Part shown: piece after piece, positions 17,606 through 26,068 of the stretch
Layout of the letters: each line of letters begins with the position of its first letter
How positions within the stretch are numbered: position 1 is the stretch's first letter
Assembly (NCBI RefSeq): GCF_016735595.1
Contig: NZ_JAERRB010000014.1
Coordinates: 149,963-213,962, forward strand
Direction of reading: 5' to 3'
Source of the DNA: Chryseolinea lacunae
Lineage (GTDB): Bacteria; Bacteroidota; Bacteroidia; Cytophagales; Cyclobacteriaceae
DNA: 64,000 bases
Notes under the pieces: model-generated
What the model was told of the DNA's origin: nothing
The model's database searches: none
The model's input: the letters and a program-made list of their open reading frames with translations, nothing else
Made by a program: the position numbers and the translations under genes

Positions 17606-18855
17606 GGAACGAGCACTTGCCTGAGTTTGCGTTGTTGTTCTTCCCACGCGTTAATCGAATCGCGCTTGGGCTGCAGCAAGTTAAAAAATAACGGAATACC
17701 ATTGTCGGCCAGATCGCCCGGAGCGTTGGCCAGAATGCACACGGCAAAACGTTCTTTCGGATTCACGGCCACCTCGCTGCGATAGCCATTCACAAAGCCA
17801 CCGTGGTAGATCAGCGTGTCGTCAGGGTAATAAATTACACGCCATCCTAAACCATAGAACGAGTCGCTGAGGCGGTGCATCCGCCCATAGTTCCGGTTCT
17901 TCGAGCGGGCTTTCACTTCGGGCGTGAACAGTTGCTGTAGCGTGGCTGGCGAAATCACGTTGGGGCGGTTTCCCAGCAGGGCAATCATCCATTGTGCCAT
18001 ATCCGAAATGCTGGCGTTCACACCGCCGGCCGGCGCCACGTTGTAGTAGGTGGAGGTAATGGAGGCGGGCACCCACTTGCCGCCGCGCATCTTGTGGGGC
18101 TGTGCCACATTGGGGTTTTGCCGGATGCTCGCATAGTCGATCGACGCCGTGCGCATCTGAAGCGGTCCAAAAACGCGTTCGCGCATCTCGTCCTCATAGG
18201 TTTTTCCGGTGGCCGATTCGATCACCTTACCGATCAGGCTATACGCCACATTCTGATAACTATACGACATGCCCACCGGGGTGGCCAGTGGGATCTTCTT
18301 CAGCCACGCCAGCATCGAATCCAGCGATGCACCTTCTTCCACCATGTTGGTGTAGGTGTGATAGGGCAGCCCCGTGGCGTGCGACAACACATGACGAAGT
18401 GTGAGTTTTTGAGTTTCCTCCGCCGACTGCAAAGCGAAGCGCGGCAAACGATCGACCACGCGCTCATCCCAATGCAGCACACTGTCCTGCACAAGAATGC
18501 CGGTGAGAAACGAAGCAAAACATTTTGACACTGAGGCAATCCTGAAAACCGTGTGCACATCCACGACGGCAGGGCCATCGGCGCTGCGTTTGCCAATACC
18601 TTTCAGATACACAATGGTGGAATCCTGAACCACGGCTATGGCTGCGCCAGGGGTGTGCGAGGCTTCGGCCAACAGGGCAAGTTCTTTTTCGTAGGTCTTC
18701 AGCAGCCGTGCCACAATGGGGTTGAACGGCCGCGGTTTCACCATGGCTTTGGGGAATGGAGCAGGCGCATCGGGCTTCTCGCGCACCACCTGGGCTACCA
18801 GGAATGGTATGGCGATGAGCAACACTCCGATAAAGATGTAGCGTTTCAGTTTCAT
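17602..18855 (-). CDS. Serine hydrolase of the beta-lactamase / penicillin-binding-protein-like family
   Basis: The 417-aa protein has an N-terminal signal anchor (YIFIGVLLIAIPFLVAQ) and the class C beta-lactamase fold motifs: SVSK (the nucleophile SxxK, about residue 133), YQN (YxN, near 207) and HGG (near 364, in place of KTG). Family members include D-aminopeptidases, esterases and cell-wall peptidases, so the substrate remains open; true beta-lactamase activity is unlikely from sequence alone. It acts in the periplasm. The gene is coupled to the DUF1684 gene by a four-base overlap. Confidence 0.88.
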   Translation of the reverse strand: MKLKRYIFIGVLLIAIPFLVAQVVREKPDAPAPFPKAMVKPRPFNPIVARLLKTYEKELALLAEASHTPGAAIAVVQDSTIVYLKGIGKRSADGPAVVDVHTVFRIASVSKCFASFLTGILVQDSVLHWDERVVDRLPRFALQSAEETQKLTLRHVLSHATGLPYHTYTNMVEEGASLDSMLAWLKKIPLATPVGMSYSYQNVAYSLIGKVIESATGKTYEDEMRERVFGPLQMRTASIDYASIRQNPNVAQPHKMRGGKWVPASITSTYYNVAPAGGVNASISDMAQWMIALLGNRPNVISPATLQQLFTPEVKARSKNRNYGRMHRLSDSFYGLGWRVIYYPDDTLIYHGGFVNGYRSEVAVNPKERFAVCILANAPGDLADNGIPLFFNLLQPKRDSINAWEEQQRKLRQVLVP

Positions 18856-18895
18856 CAGGCCGTTAGGGTTCTCTTAACCAGCCCGATTGCTCCAT

Positions 18896-19615
18896 TCACA
18901 TCAGGCCTTCATCTGCAAAGCTATAATATTTCTGGCCTGCGAAGATAAGATGATCGAGAACTTGTATGTCCAGCAGTTGACCGCCGGCTTTTAGCTTTTG
19001 AGTTAGGTCGAGGTCTGCCTTACTGGGCGTCAGGTTCCCCGACGGATGGTTGTGTGCCACGATGATGCTGCAGGCCCGCCCATCCACAGCAGCCTTGAAG
19101 ATAACTTTTGGATCGGCCACGGTACCTGTTATCCCACCCTGACCGATCTGGCATTTTTTGAGGGCACGGTTCGCGCGATTCAACAGGATCACCCAGAATT
19201 CTTCGTGTGGCAGATCGGCCAGATTGGGGCGTAGCAACGCATAGGCCTGCTGCGATCCTTCAATTTTCAACCTCGTGTCGGTATCGTAGTCTATCCGGCG
19301 TCGCCCCAGCTCGAAGGCGGCCACCAGCGACATGGCTTTGGCTTTGCCGATGCCTTTAATCCGCATAAAGTCTTCGGCCGACAAATTGGCAAGCGCATGA
19401 ATGTTGTTGTCGACAAGCTGCAGAATTTCTTTCGCCAGCTCCACGGCGTTCACCGTAGACGAACCCGATCGCAGAAGAATGGCAATCAATTCGGCGCTGG
19501 ATAAGGAGATTTTACCTTTGAGCAGTAGTTTTTCACGAGGCTGATCTTCGTGTGCCCATTCTTTGATAGGAATAGTAATGTTTGGTTTTTTTCTTTCGAC
19601 AACGTTCAGCTCCAT
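18896..19615 (-). CDS. radC: RadC family JAB-domain protein
   Basis: The longer frame starts at 19696, but the ATG at 19615 gives 239 aa and the expected N-terminus (MELNVVERK, then IKEWAHEDQPREKLLLKG). A helix-hairpin-helix-like segment follows (MRIKGIGKAKAMSLVAAFELGRR), then the JAB/MPN metalloprotease-like domain with EEFWVILLN and the zinc motif HNHPSGNLTPSKAD. Despite the name, a repair role is not supported for RadC and the biochemical activity is unknown. The gene is followed on the reverse strand by the serine hydrolase. Confidence 0.93.
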   Translation of the reverse strand: MELNVVERKKPNITIPIKEWAHEDQPREKLLLKGKISLSSAELIAILLRSGSSTVNAVELAKEILQLVDNNIHALANLSAEDFMRIKGIGKAKAMSLVAAFELGRRRIDYDTDTRLKIEGSQQAYALLRPNLADLPHEEFWVILLNRANRALKKCQIGQGGITGTVADPKVIFKAAVDGRACSIIVAHNHPSGNLTPSKADLDLTQKLKAGGQLLDIQVLDHLIFAGQKYYSFADEGLM

Positions 19616-19668
19616 AACCCCCAAAGTTACGAACCAAGATACGTCTCCCCCCGTGGATAAAAAAGTAA

Positions 19669-19690
19669 ACCCTACCAAAAATGGTAGGGT
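19669..19690 (-). terminator. Rho-independent terminator of rpsT
   Basis: A perfect 9-bp stem (ACCCTACCA/TGGTAGGGT) with a 4-base loop is followed on the reverse strand by a T-rich stretch (TTTACTTTTTTAT). It lies between the rpsT stop and the radC start. Confidence 0.8.
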
Positions 19691-19722
19691 CGGCAATATC
19701 GTAACAAGTAAAGAAGCTCTGC

Positions 19723-19977
19723 TTACGCGAGCTTATTCACCAATCGGCTCAATTTTGACTTTTGATTGGCGGCTTTCTTCCAATGGATGATGTTCTTCTT
19801 GGCCAATTTGTCGATCATCGAAGAAACTTCCTTCAACAGCGCCAAAGCGTCAGTCTTCACCGTCGTAGTTCTTAATTTCTTAATGAACGTGCGGGTGGTC
19901 TTGTGCTGGTAGCGGTTTCTTACGCGCTTCACTTCGTTGGCGCGGATTCTTTTTTCTGCTGACTTATGGTTTGCCAT
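19723..19977 (-). CDS. rpsT: 30S ribosomal protein S20
   Basis: The ATG at 19977 yields the canonical 84-aa S20 (MANHKSAEKRIRANEVKRVRNR), a lysine/arginine-rich three-helix protein that binds 16S rRNA. The frame continues 18 codons upstream, but those residues are not part of S20. A near-consensus Bacteroidota promoter lies 25-55 bases upstream and a terminator lies downstream, so the gene is monocistronic. Confidence 0.97.
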   Translation of the reverse strand: MANHKSAEKRIRANEVKRVRNRYQHKTTRTFIKKLRTTTVKTDALALLKEVSSMIDKLAKKNIIHWKKAANQKSKLSRLVNKLA

Positions 19978-20001
19978 ATGCTTCTCTAAAAATAAGGACT
20001 G

Positions 20002-20032
20002 CAAAGGTAAGGGACTTTGGGAAAATTGCAAA
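20002..20032 (-). promoter_or_regulatory. Promoter of rpsT (Bacteroidota sigma type)
   Basis: Read on the reverse strand: a TTTG box (20029-20032), a 19-base spacer and the box TACCTTTG (20002-20009). This fits the Bacteroidota consensus TTTG-N19-TAnnTTTG exactly. Transcription should start near 19995, giving a leader of under 20 bases. Confidence 0.75.
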
Positions 20033-20309
20033 AGCCCATAGAATCAAATCTTTAATAACCCCCTGAAAACGTCGAATAGAGCCTTATTTCGAAGATTTTT
20101 AGCCGCTCAAATTGCCAGTTTTTTTTCATCAGGATGCTCCTCTTCCTTCAAGTTGCAGGTTCAGACACGCCGGCGTGTTGTTGCCGCCCCAAAAAAGGGC
20201 CATTCAACCTCATTAATGGATCGGCAAAAAGGGTGTGGAAGTTTTGCGACAGATTGTTAAATTGAATCAAAGAGTCCCTCATATATCGTTAGCAAACCTG
20301 TTTCTTGCC
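20033..20309. other. Intergenic region between divergent rpsT and the S1/P1-like gene
   Basis: With the rpsT leader this is 332 bases without a gene. It holds the rpsT promoter at its left end and a perfect 14-bp palindrome at 20165-20178 (ACACGCC/GGCGTGT). I see no ORF with a plausible start and no convincing forward promoter. Confidence 0.5.
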
Positions 20310-21278
20310 ATGAAGCGGATCTTTTTGCCTTTGCTGCTTGCAGCCATCATTGTCACCTTTTCGAACTGGGGATTTTACGGACACCAGCGCATCAACCGGC
20401 TGGCGGTTTTCACCCTACCCCCCGAAATGATCGGCTTTTATAAAGTCAATCTCCACGATATCGTGGAAGCCTCCGTAAACCCCGATCGCCGGCGCTATTC
20501 GGTTAAAGCCGAAGCTCCGAGGCACTACATCGACCTCGACCACTATGGCGACAGCGTGTTTCAGCAAATGCCACACACCTGGCGTGCCGCCGTCGAAAAA
20601 TATTCGGAAGACACGCTCCAGGCCTATGGCATCGTGCCGTGGCACATCAACCGTATGTACTACGATTTGAAGCAAGCCTTTTTGCTCCGCGATCCGTCAC
20701 GCATTTTGAAAGTGTCGTCAGAAATGGGTCACTACATCGCCGATGCCCACGTGCCCCTTCATACCACCGAAAACTATAACGGCCAGCTCACTGGTCAGGA
20801 CGGCATACATGGTTTCTGGGAGTCGCGCCTGCCGGAACTGTATTCCGAGTCCTACGACTTTTTTGTTGGCCCGGCCGAATATGTAGCCAACCCGCAGGAG
20901 GCCGCCTGGCAAGCCGTGCGCGATTCGCACAGCTTTGTGAAGCAGGTGCTGGAGGAGGAGAAAAAACTCTCCGAAAAAATGGGCGACAAAAAGTTTGCGT
21001 TCGAAACCAAGGGCAGGCAAACCGTGAGAACATACGCTCCCGCCTACGCTGCGGCCTACCATCGTGTGCTGAACGGCATGGTGGAGCAACGCATGAGGCA
21101 AGCCATAAAGCTGGTGGGCGATCTGTGGTTCACGGCCTGGGTAGACGCCGGCCAACCGAATCTGAAGAGTTTGATCGGCTACAAGCCTACTGAAGAGGAG
21201 TTGGCGCTTCGCCGCGCAGAGCTGGAACAATGGAAGAAACCTTCTGTTCCCGCGCGGGCGCATGACACGGATCACTAA
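20310..21278 (+). CDS. Zinc-dependent phospholipase C / S1-P1 nuclease family protein
   Basis: The frame opens at 20235, but the ATG at 20310 gives a proper signal peptide (MKRIFLPLLLAAIIVTFS) and a 322-aa product. After cleavage the mature protein would begin near NWGFYGHQRIN; the WGxxGHxxI pattern with an N-terminal Trp is the zinc-ligand motif of this superfamily. Further ligands are in HYIADAHVPLHTTENYNG and HGFWES. Enzymes of the superfamily hydrolyse phosphodiesters in phospholipids or nucleic acids; which applies is not decidable. The protein is exported. It ends four bases inside the convergent neighbour. Confidence 0.8.
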   Translation: MKRIFLPLLLAAIIVTFSNWGFYGHQRINRLAVFTLPPEMIGFYKVNLHDIVEASVNPDRRRYSVKAEAPRHYIDLDHYGDSVFQQMPHTWRAAVEKYSEDTLQAYGIVPWHINRMYYDLKQAFLLRDPSRILKVSSEMGHYIADAHVPLHTTENYNGQLTGQDGIHGFWESRLPELYSESYDFFVGPAEYVANPQEAAWQAVRDSHSFVKQVLEEEKKLSEKMGDKKFAFETKGRQTVRTYAPAYAAAYHRVLNGMVEQRMRQAIKLVGDLWFTAWVDAGQPNLKSLIGYKPTEEELALRRAELEQWKKPSVPARAHDTDH

Positions 21279-21565
21279 TGCTGCAGCAGGTCCGTCACAA
21301 TGTCTTTCCACTCGTCGGACAGTCCTTTCTGGCATGCGGGCTTGTGGGCCAGGCGATACCAATAACCCGCGTTGCCCAGATCGCCTTCCCTGCGGTGCAG
21401 ATAGGCGTGCACCCACGAGCCCTCATCGGTGTGAATGTCTTGCGCAATGTCGTGCGCTTTGTCCCACTGACCTTTGGCATCAAACCAAAGTGCCTGCAGC
21501 AGCGGTGCGGTGCCAGCAGGGGGTTGCTGTTGTTTTAACGTGGCATTAAATTCCTCGAATGTCAT
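21275..21565 (-). CDS. Conserved hypothetical small protein
   Basis: The 96-aa soluble protein has no signal or membrane segment. It contains a repeat-like helical pattern similar to one or two TPR units (LLQALWFDAKGQWDKAHDIAQDI, then YLHRREGDLGNAGYWYRLAHK). This arrangement is common in short proteins of many phyla annotated only as hypothetical. Its stop codon overlaps the stop of the convergent S1/P1-like gene by four bases. It precedes no clear partner: the next reverse gene, an SRPBCC protein, ends upstream at 21586. Confidence 0.65.
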   Translation of the reverse strand: MTFEEFNATLKQQQPPAGTAPLLQALWFDAKGQWDKAHDIAQDIHTDEGSWVHAYLHRREGDLGNAGYWYRLAHKPACQKGLSDEWKDIVTDLLQH

Positions 21566-21585
21566 TCCTTCCTTTTATAATAGTC

Positions 21586-22128
21586 TTATGATGACGGCCC
21601 GGTTGGTTGTTTGGCTTCGGCTATTTTTTTGAGCGTGCTCAACTCGTATTCAAAGGCTTTGCTCACCTCGGGCTTTATCATAAGCGCGCTCATCAGACGC
21701 ACCAAAGGGTTCATGCCGTTCTCATACGAAAAGTCCATCGTCAACACCGTTCCGTCGGCAGTGGCCTCCAGCGTATACGTGCCATGGGCCGTGCCGAAGT
21801 CCGTAAAGTTAATGGCCGTTTTCACATATTGAAAAGGCACACTCTCTTCGATAGTGAGTTTTCCGTCGCCATCGTCGCTGATCCAGGTATAGAATGCGTT
21901 GGCACCTTCGGCGGGTGTGCCAAACGTTAGGGTCATCGACGGATCGTTTTTCATCCACCACGACCATGCCGGCCATTGCCGCAGGTTGTTGATTTCGGCA
22001 AAAACCGCTTCGGGCGGGGCGTGTATGATTTCTTTTCGTGTGCTGGTGGTGGTGCCCGGCTGCAGGAAGCCAACCACGATGATGAGAACCACCACCACGC
22101 CCACACCCACCAGAATCTTTTTCAGCAT
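21586..22128 (-). CDS. SRPBCC family protein (membrane-anchored)
   Basis: The frame reaches 22200, but the ATG at 22128 gives the natural start MLKKILVGVGVVVVLIIVV, a single N-terminal transmembrane helix, and 180 aa in all. The rest is a START-like fold typical of polyketide cyclase/dehydrase proteins: IIHAPPEAVFAEINNLRQWPAWSWW, FYTWISDDGDGKLTIEES, DFSYENGMNPLVRLMSALM. The family binds hydrophobic ligands in a deep pocket; the ligand here is unknown. It is a paralogue of the next gene upstream (22139-22711), 10 bases away. Confidence 0.85.
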   Translation of the reverse strand: MLKKILVGVGVVVVLIIVVGFLQPGTTTSTRKEIIHAPPEAVFAEINNLRQWPAWSWWMKNDPSMTLTFGTPAEGANAFYTWISDDGDGKLTIEESVPFQYVKTAINFTDFGTAHGTYTLEATADGTVLTMDFSYENGMNPLVRLMSALMIKPEVSKAFEYELSTLKKIAEAKQPTGPSS

Positions 22129-22138
22129 AGCGCGAGGG

Positions 22139-22711
22139 TTATTGGGTTTGAACAGTTGAGTCGGCTGGAATGGGTTCCACAGCAGGTTTGGCCTCCACAA
22201 GTTTCTTCAGGTCCATTAGCCCTTCTTCATATTGCCCCTTCATCATGCTGCCCATCACCAGCCACATGGCTTTCGCACCAAACCCGTCGTTGGCGCCGTC
22301 GTAGGTCCACGTCACCTTAGTGCCGTTGCCTTCGGGTGCGAGAATGAACTCGCTATAGAATTTCCCGTCATAGCCGCCAAAGGTTAGCGAACACTTCACA
22401 GATTTGTTTTCGTCGATCGCTTCAATCACCTGAGATCCTTGGCCCGTCTTCGGTCCATCCCAGTTCATCTTCGAACCCACCGTGCCGGGTTCGCCTTCGA
22501 AGGTTTGCTTCACCTCAGGATCCATTTTTGACCAAGGCGACCATGCGGTGAAATTTTTGAACTGGCTCACCTCCGGAAAAATTGCTTCCGCCGGTGCGTC
22601 GATCACAATAGATTTTTCGATGTGTGCCTGCGAAGGCTGCAGCACCACGGCAATGCCAAGAATGACCACCAGGGTCAGCAGCACAATGCCGATAATTTTT
22701 AAGGCTTTCAT
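22139..22711 (-). CDS. SRPBCC family protein (paralogue of the next gene)
   Basis: The 190-aa protein has an N-terminal transmembrane helix (IIGIVLLTLVVILGIAVVL) then a START-like domain: IVIDAPAEAIFPEVSQFKNFTAWSPWSKMDP, GSKMNWDGPKTGQGSQVIEAI, TKVTWTYDGANDGFGAKAMWLVMGSMM. The WSPW(S)KMDP and MxWxG patterns are shared with the following paralogue and are conserved in the polyketide-cyclase-like branch. The pair probably arose by duplication and is transcribed together. Confidence 0.87.
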   Translation of the reverse strand: MKALKIIGIVLLTLVVILGIAVVLQPSQAHIEKSIVIDAPAEAIFPEVSQFKNFTAWSPWSKMDPEVKQTFEGEPGTVGSKMNWDGPKTGQGSQVIEAIDENKSVKCSLTFGGYDGKFYSEFILAPEGNGTKVTWTYDGANDGFGAKAMWLVMGSMMKGQYEEGLMDLKKLVEAKPAVEPIPADSTVQTQ

Positions 22712-22827
22712 AGTCTTGTTTTAGTTTAGGGTTGTGTTCCTAAGATAACAAAATTATAACCATCGCAAACGTTGTAAATCTCTGGAAAAATGCAAATATT
22801 CGACTATACCAAAATGCACAAACGCTT

Positions 22828-23298
22828 ATGAGCCTGTTCACTGATCCAAACCGTATTCCAGAAAATTATGGATTGCGCATAGCAGTCGGATTGATTGCTT
22901 ATTTCCTCGTTATGAAGCTTTTTAATCTGAGTCACCATGTAGAGCTACGGTTGTTGAATCTTGTCATTCTTTCGCTAGGGGTTTACCTGGCGCTGAAGAA
23001 ATTCAGGAATGAGCATTCGGATCGCCTCAACTATTTTCGTGGACTCATCATGGGTGTTGCCACGGCAGGCATAGGCTCGTTGGGGTTTGGTTTGTTTCTC
23101 TTTATCTACATGCAGCTCGACAGTGCCATGATGGCCTCGATCGTAGAAAACGAACCGATGGGGCGCTACCTCAATCCCTACATGTCGGCATTCATTGTGG
23201 TGCTCGAAGGTTTTTTCTCAGGCCTGCTCGTAACATTTGTGCTCCTCAACTGGGTGAACACCGATGAGGTGAACGACCCCATCGACCAGAAAAAATAA
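22828..23298 (+). CDS. DUF4199 membrane protein
   Basis: The 156-aa protein has four hydrophobic segments (about residues 15-33, 40-57, 70-94, 122-142). Family marks are YGLRIAVGLIAYFLVMK at the start, LNYFRGLIMGVATAGIGSLGFGLFLFIYM in the middle and a short acidic tail. DUF4199 proteins are small Bacteroidota membrane proteins without known function. A hairpin terminator follows and also serves the convergent fucosidase gene. Confidence 0.8.
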   Translation: MSLFTDPNRIPENYGLRIAVGLIAYFLVMKLFNLSHHVELRLLNLVILSLGVYLALKKFRNEHSDRLNYFRGLIMGVATAGIGSLGFGLFLFIYMQLDSAMMASIVENEPMGRYLNPYMSAFIVVLEGFFSGLLVTFVLLNWVNTDEVNDPIDQKK

Positions 23299-23320
23299 GC
23301 CCAATTATCAACGGCGAATA

Positions 23321-23355
23321 AAAAAGGATGTGCCCCAACGGAGCACATCCTTTTT
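23321..23355. terminator. Bidirectional terminator between DUF4199 gene and fucosidase
   Basis: A 13-bp stem (AAAAAGGATGTGC with GCACATCCTTTTT) and a 9-base loop, flanked by A-run and T-run on opposite sides, lies between two convergent stops. Confidence 0.85.
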
Positions 23356-23376
23356 TTATGATGACTGCTTTCGGTA

Positions 23377-24726
23377 TTATTTCAACTCCACCTCAATAAT
23401 GGTGTCCACGTCATCTAGTTTTGCTTTGGGAATCCTGAAGGTGATGCCATACTCGTTCTCCAGAAACTTCACCGGTGTCTTGTCCGAAAAGAGTTTAGCG
23501 GATTTAATTTTCTTTCCCCACGCCGGAATCGTGATCGACTCGTCGAACCAGTCGAGAATGTGGATGTAAACTTTGTTGCCCTTTTGGGTGGTCACGCCCC
23601 AATCGCGCGCGGTGAGTGGACCACCACGGGTTCCATAAACGGTTTCGCCGTTCACACTCAGCCACTGGCCTACACCCTGCAACGACGCAATGTGCTCAGG
23701 CTGAATTTTGCCGTTAGGCATAGGCCCCACGTTGAGCAGGAAGTTTGCCCCATAGCCGGCCGCCTTCACCAGGTATTGCACCAGTTCCTTTTTGCTCTTG
23801 TGCTGATCGTCTTTCAGGTTGAAGCCCCACGCGTTGTTGATGGTCTCGCAGGTTTCTTTTGGCAAAGCGCCCACGGTTTGTTCTGCCGAGAAGCCCGTGG
23901 TGTTGTGGCCTGGCAGATCTTTCTCAAACATCTGGAAATCTTCACCGTCATAAGGGGTGCGATGATGGTTGCTGCCCACCAGTGCGCCGGGCTGAAGTTT
24001 GTGGATGAGGCCGTATGTTTTTTGCAGGCGCCAGTCGGCGTCTTTTTTATCCCACATCCCATCGAACCAGATGCCGGCAATTTCGCCATAGCCCGTGAGC
24101 AATTCCGAAAGTTGAGCGTCCATGTAGTCGAGATACTTATTCATGTCGCCATTTTCGGGGCGACCGGTCCAGCTTCCGCCGGTGTTGCCTCGGGGAAAAT
24201 AGTCGGGGTGATGCCAGTCGAGCTGCGAGTGGTAGAAGAAAAGTTTGATGCCCTCTTTGTGACATTCGTCGGCAAGCATCTTCAACACGTCTTTGCCATA
24301 GGGCGTGCGCTTCACAATGTTGTAGTCCGACACCTTGCTGTCCCACATGGCAAAGCCGTCGTGGTGTTTGCTGGTGATGGTGATGTATTTCATGCCGGCG
24401 GCCTTTGCCATCTGCACCCAGGCCTTCGCATCAAATTCTGTGGGGTTGAAGAAAGCTGGGATTTTTTCATACGCTTTCAATGGGATTTGCTGCTGGTTCA
24501 TGACCCATTCGCCATCACCCAGCACACTGTAGACGCCCCAGTGAATGAAGAGGCCGAACTTGGCATCCTGGAACCATTCGCGGTTCTTCTGGTTTTCGGG
24601 TGTAGGTTGATAGCTTTGCGCGGGGAGGTGTATAGCCGTCGATAAAAATCCGAGCAGCAGGCATGCACACAGCTTTCTGCCGAGTGTTGTAGTGGGTAGG
24701 ATGAATGGAATTCTCCTTGTCTTCAT
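23377..24726 (-). CDS. Alpha-L-fucosidase, GH29
   Basis: The 449-aa exported enzyme has a signal peptide (cleavage near HLPAQ, residue ~36) and GH29 landmarks: FGLFIHWGVYSV, WVQMAKAAGMKYITITSKHHDGFAMWDS, YHSQLDWHHPDY, and GIWFDGMWDKKD, where the Asp of WFDG is the catalytic nucleophile in GH29. The C-terminal part forms a beta domain (TVYGTRGGPLTARDWGVTTQKGNKVYIHILDW). It removes alpha-linked L-fucose from glycans in the periplasm or outside. No other glycan-use genes are adjacent, so it is not part of an obvious utilisation locus. It shares a short divergent region with pepP. Confidence 0.94.
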   Translation of the reverse strand: MKTRRIPFILPTTTLGRKLCACLLLGFLSTAIHLPAQSYQPTPENQKNREWFQDAKFGLFIHWGVYSVLGDGEWVMNQQQIPLKAYEKIPAFFNPTEFDAKAWVQMAKAAGMKYITITSKHHDGFAMWDSKVSDYNIVKRTPYGKDVLKMLADECHKEGIKLFFYHSQLDWHHPDYFPRGNTGGSWTGRPENGDMNKYLDYMDAQLSELLTGYGEIAGIWFDGMWDKKDADWRLQKTYGLIHKLQPGALVGSNHHRTPYDGEDFQMFEKDLPGHNTTGFSAEQTVGALPKETCETINNAWGFNLKDDQHKSKKELVQYLVKAAGYGANFLLNVGPMPNGKIQPEHIASLQGVGQWLSVNGETVYGTRGGPLTARDWGVTTQKGNKVYIHILDWFDESITIPAWGKKIKSAKLFSDKTPVKFLENEYGITFRIPKAKLDDVDTIIEVELK

Positions 24727-24769
24727 AGAGTTTTAATTAAATTGCGTCATTGAAAATTAAGGATTCGAT

Positions 24770-26068
24770 ATGAGATACAAAAACATAAGCAAAGATCTGT
24801 TTGTCACCAATCGCAAGAAGCTTGTCAAGGCACTCAAGTCAAACGCTGTGGTGGTGGTCAACGCCAACGACATCATGCCCACCAACTCCGACGGCTCGAT
24901 GCGCTTTCGCCAAAACAGCGACTTGTTCTATCTCACGGGAGTGGATCAGGAGGAAACCATCTTGTTGCTTTGTCCGGACTTTCCCGATAAGAAATACCGG
25001 GAAATTCTTTTCCTGCGTGAAACGAGCGACCTCATCGCAACCTGGGAGGGGCATAAGCTCACCAAAGAAGAAGCGCGCAAAGCCACGGGCATCGAAACCG
25101 TGCAATGGGTCTCCGAGTTTCCGCGCCTGTTTCACACCATCATGGTGATGGGCGACGTGTCGCATGTATACCTCAACACCAACGACCACTATCGTGCCGA
25201 CATCCCGGTGGAAACACGTGAGATGCGTTTCGTGAAATCCTGTCAGCAAAAATACCCGCTCTATAAATATGAACGGCTGGCTCCCATCATGCACAGTTTG
25301 CGCAGCGTGAAATCCACGCACGAAATAGAACTGCTACAGCGCGCGTGCGACATCACGGAACAGGCGTTTCGGCGCGTGTTAAAATTTGTGAAGCCCGGTG
25401 TTAAGGAATATGAGATCGAGGCCGAATGGGCGCACGAATTTTTACGGAATGGCTCGCGTGGATTTGCCTACGAACCCATCATTGCGTCAGGCCCCAACGC
25501 CTGCGTGCTGCACTATATCGAAAACAACAAAGCCTGCCAGGATGGCGATGTGTTGTTGCTCGATGTGGGCGCGGAGTATGCCAACTACAATGCCGACCTC
25601 ACACGCAGCATTCCTGTGAATGGCAAGTTCTCTAAACGGCAGAAGGACGTCTACAATGCAGTGCTTCGTGTGCAGCGTGAGGCGATGAAAATGTTGAAGC
25701 CGGGCGTGAAATATTTCGAGTATCACAAGGAGATTCAGAAAATTATGGAAGCCGAACTCATCGGCCTGAAGCTGCTGGATAAAAAAGAAGTAAAAAATCA
25801 AAGTGCCGATAAGCCACTCTATGCAAAATATTTCATGCACGGCACGGGTCATCAATTGGGTCTCGACGTGCACGACGTGGGCAACATGTATCATCCCATG
25901 CAGGTAGGGCAAGTGTGGACGGTGGAGCCGGGCATCTACATCCGCGAAGAAGGCCTCGGCATTCGCATCGAAAACAACGTCGTCATCCAAAAGAACGGTG
26001 TGCACGACCTCATGAAAAACATTCCCGTAGAAGTTGAAGAGATTGAAGACCTGATGAACGGAAAATGA
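24770..26068 (+). CDS. pepP: Aminopeptidase P family (Xaa-Pro aminopeptidase)
   Basis: The 432-aa cytosolic metalloprotease has an N-terminal AMP_N domain (~5-130, starting KNISKDLFVTNRKKLV) and a pita-bread catalytic domain. The five metal ligands are visible: Asp in LLLDVGAEY and in NADLTRSI, His in HGTGHQLGLDVHDVG, Glu in WTVEPGIYI and Glu in GIRIENNVV. It cleaves the N-terminal residue before proline. The last codon overlaps the start of the DUF4198 gene by four bases, giving an operon pepP - DUF4198 - RidA. It is divergent to the fucosidase gene (43-base gap). Confidence 0.95.
   Translation: MRYKNISKDLFVTNRKKLVKALKSNAVVVVNANDIMPTNSDGSMRFRQNSDLFYLTGVDQEETILLLCPDFPDKKYREILFLRETSDLIATWEGHKLTKEEARKATGIETVQWVSEFPRLFHTIMVMGDVSHVYLNTNDHYRADIPVETREMRFVKSCQQKYPLYKYERLAPIMHSLRSVKSTHEIELLQRACDITEQAFRRVLKFVKPGVKEYEIEAEWAHEFLRNGSRGFAYEPIIASGPNACVLHYIENNKACQDGDVLLLDVGAEYANYNADLTRSIPVNGKFSKRQKDVYNAVLRVQREAMKMLKPGVKYFEYHKEIQKIMEAELIGLKLLDKKEVKNQSADKPLYAKYFMHGTGHQLGLDVHDVGNMYHPMQVGQVWTVEPGIYIREEGLGIRIENNVVIQKNGVHDLMKNIPVEVEEIEDLMNGK

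Noticed and set aside
20165..20178. 14-bp perfect palindrome upstream of the S1/P1-like gene
   Set aside because: No promoter or second copy nearby, so an operator call is not justified.
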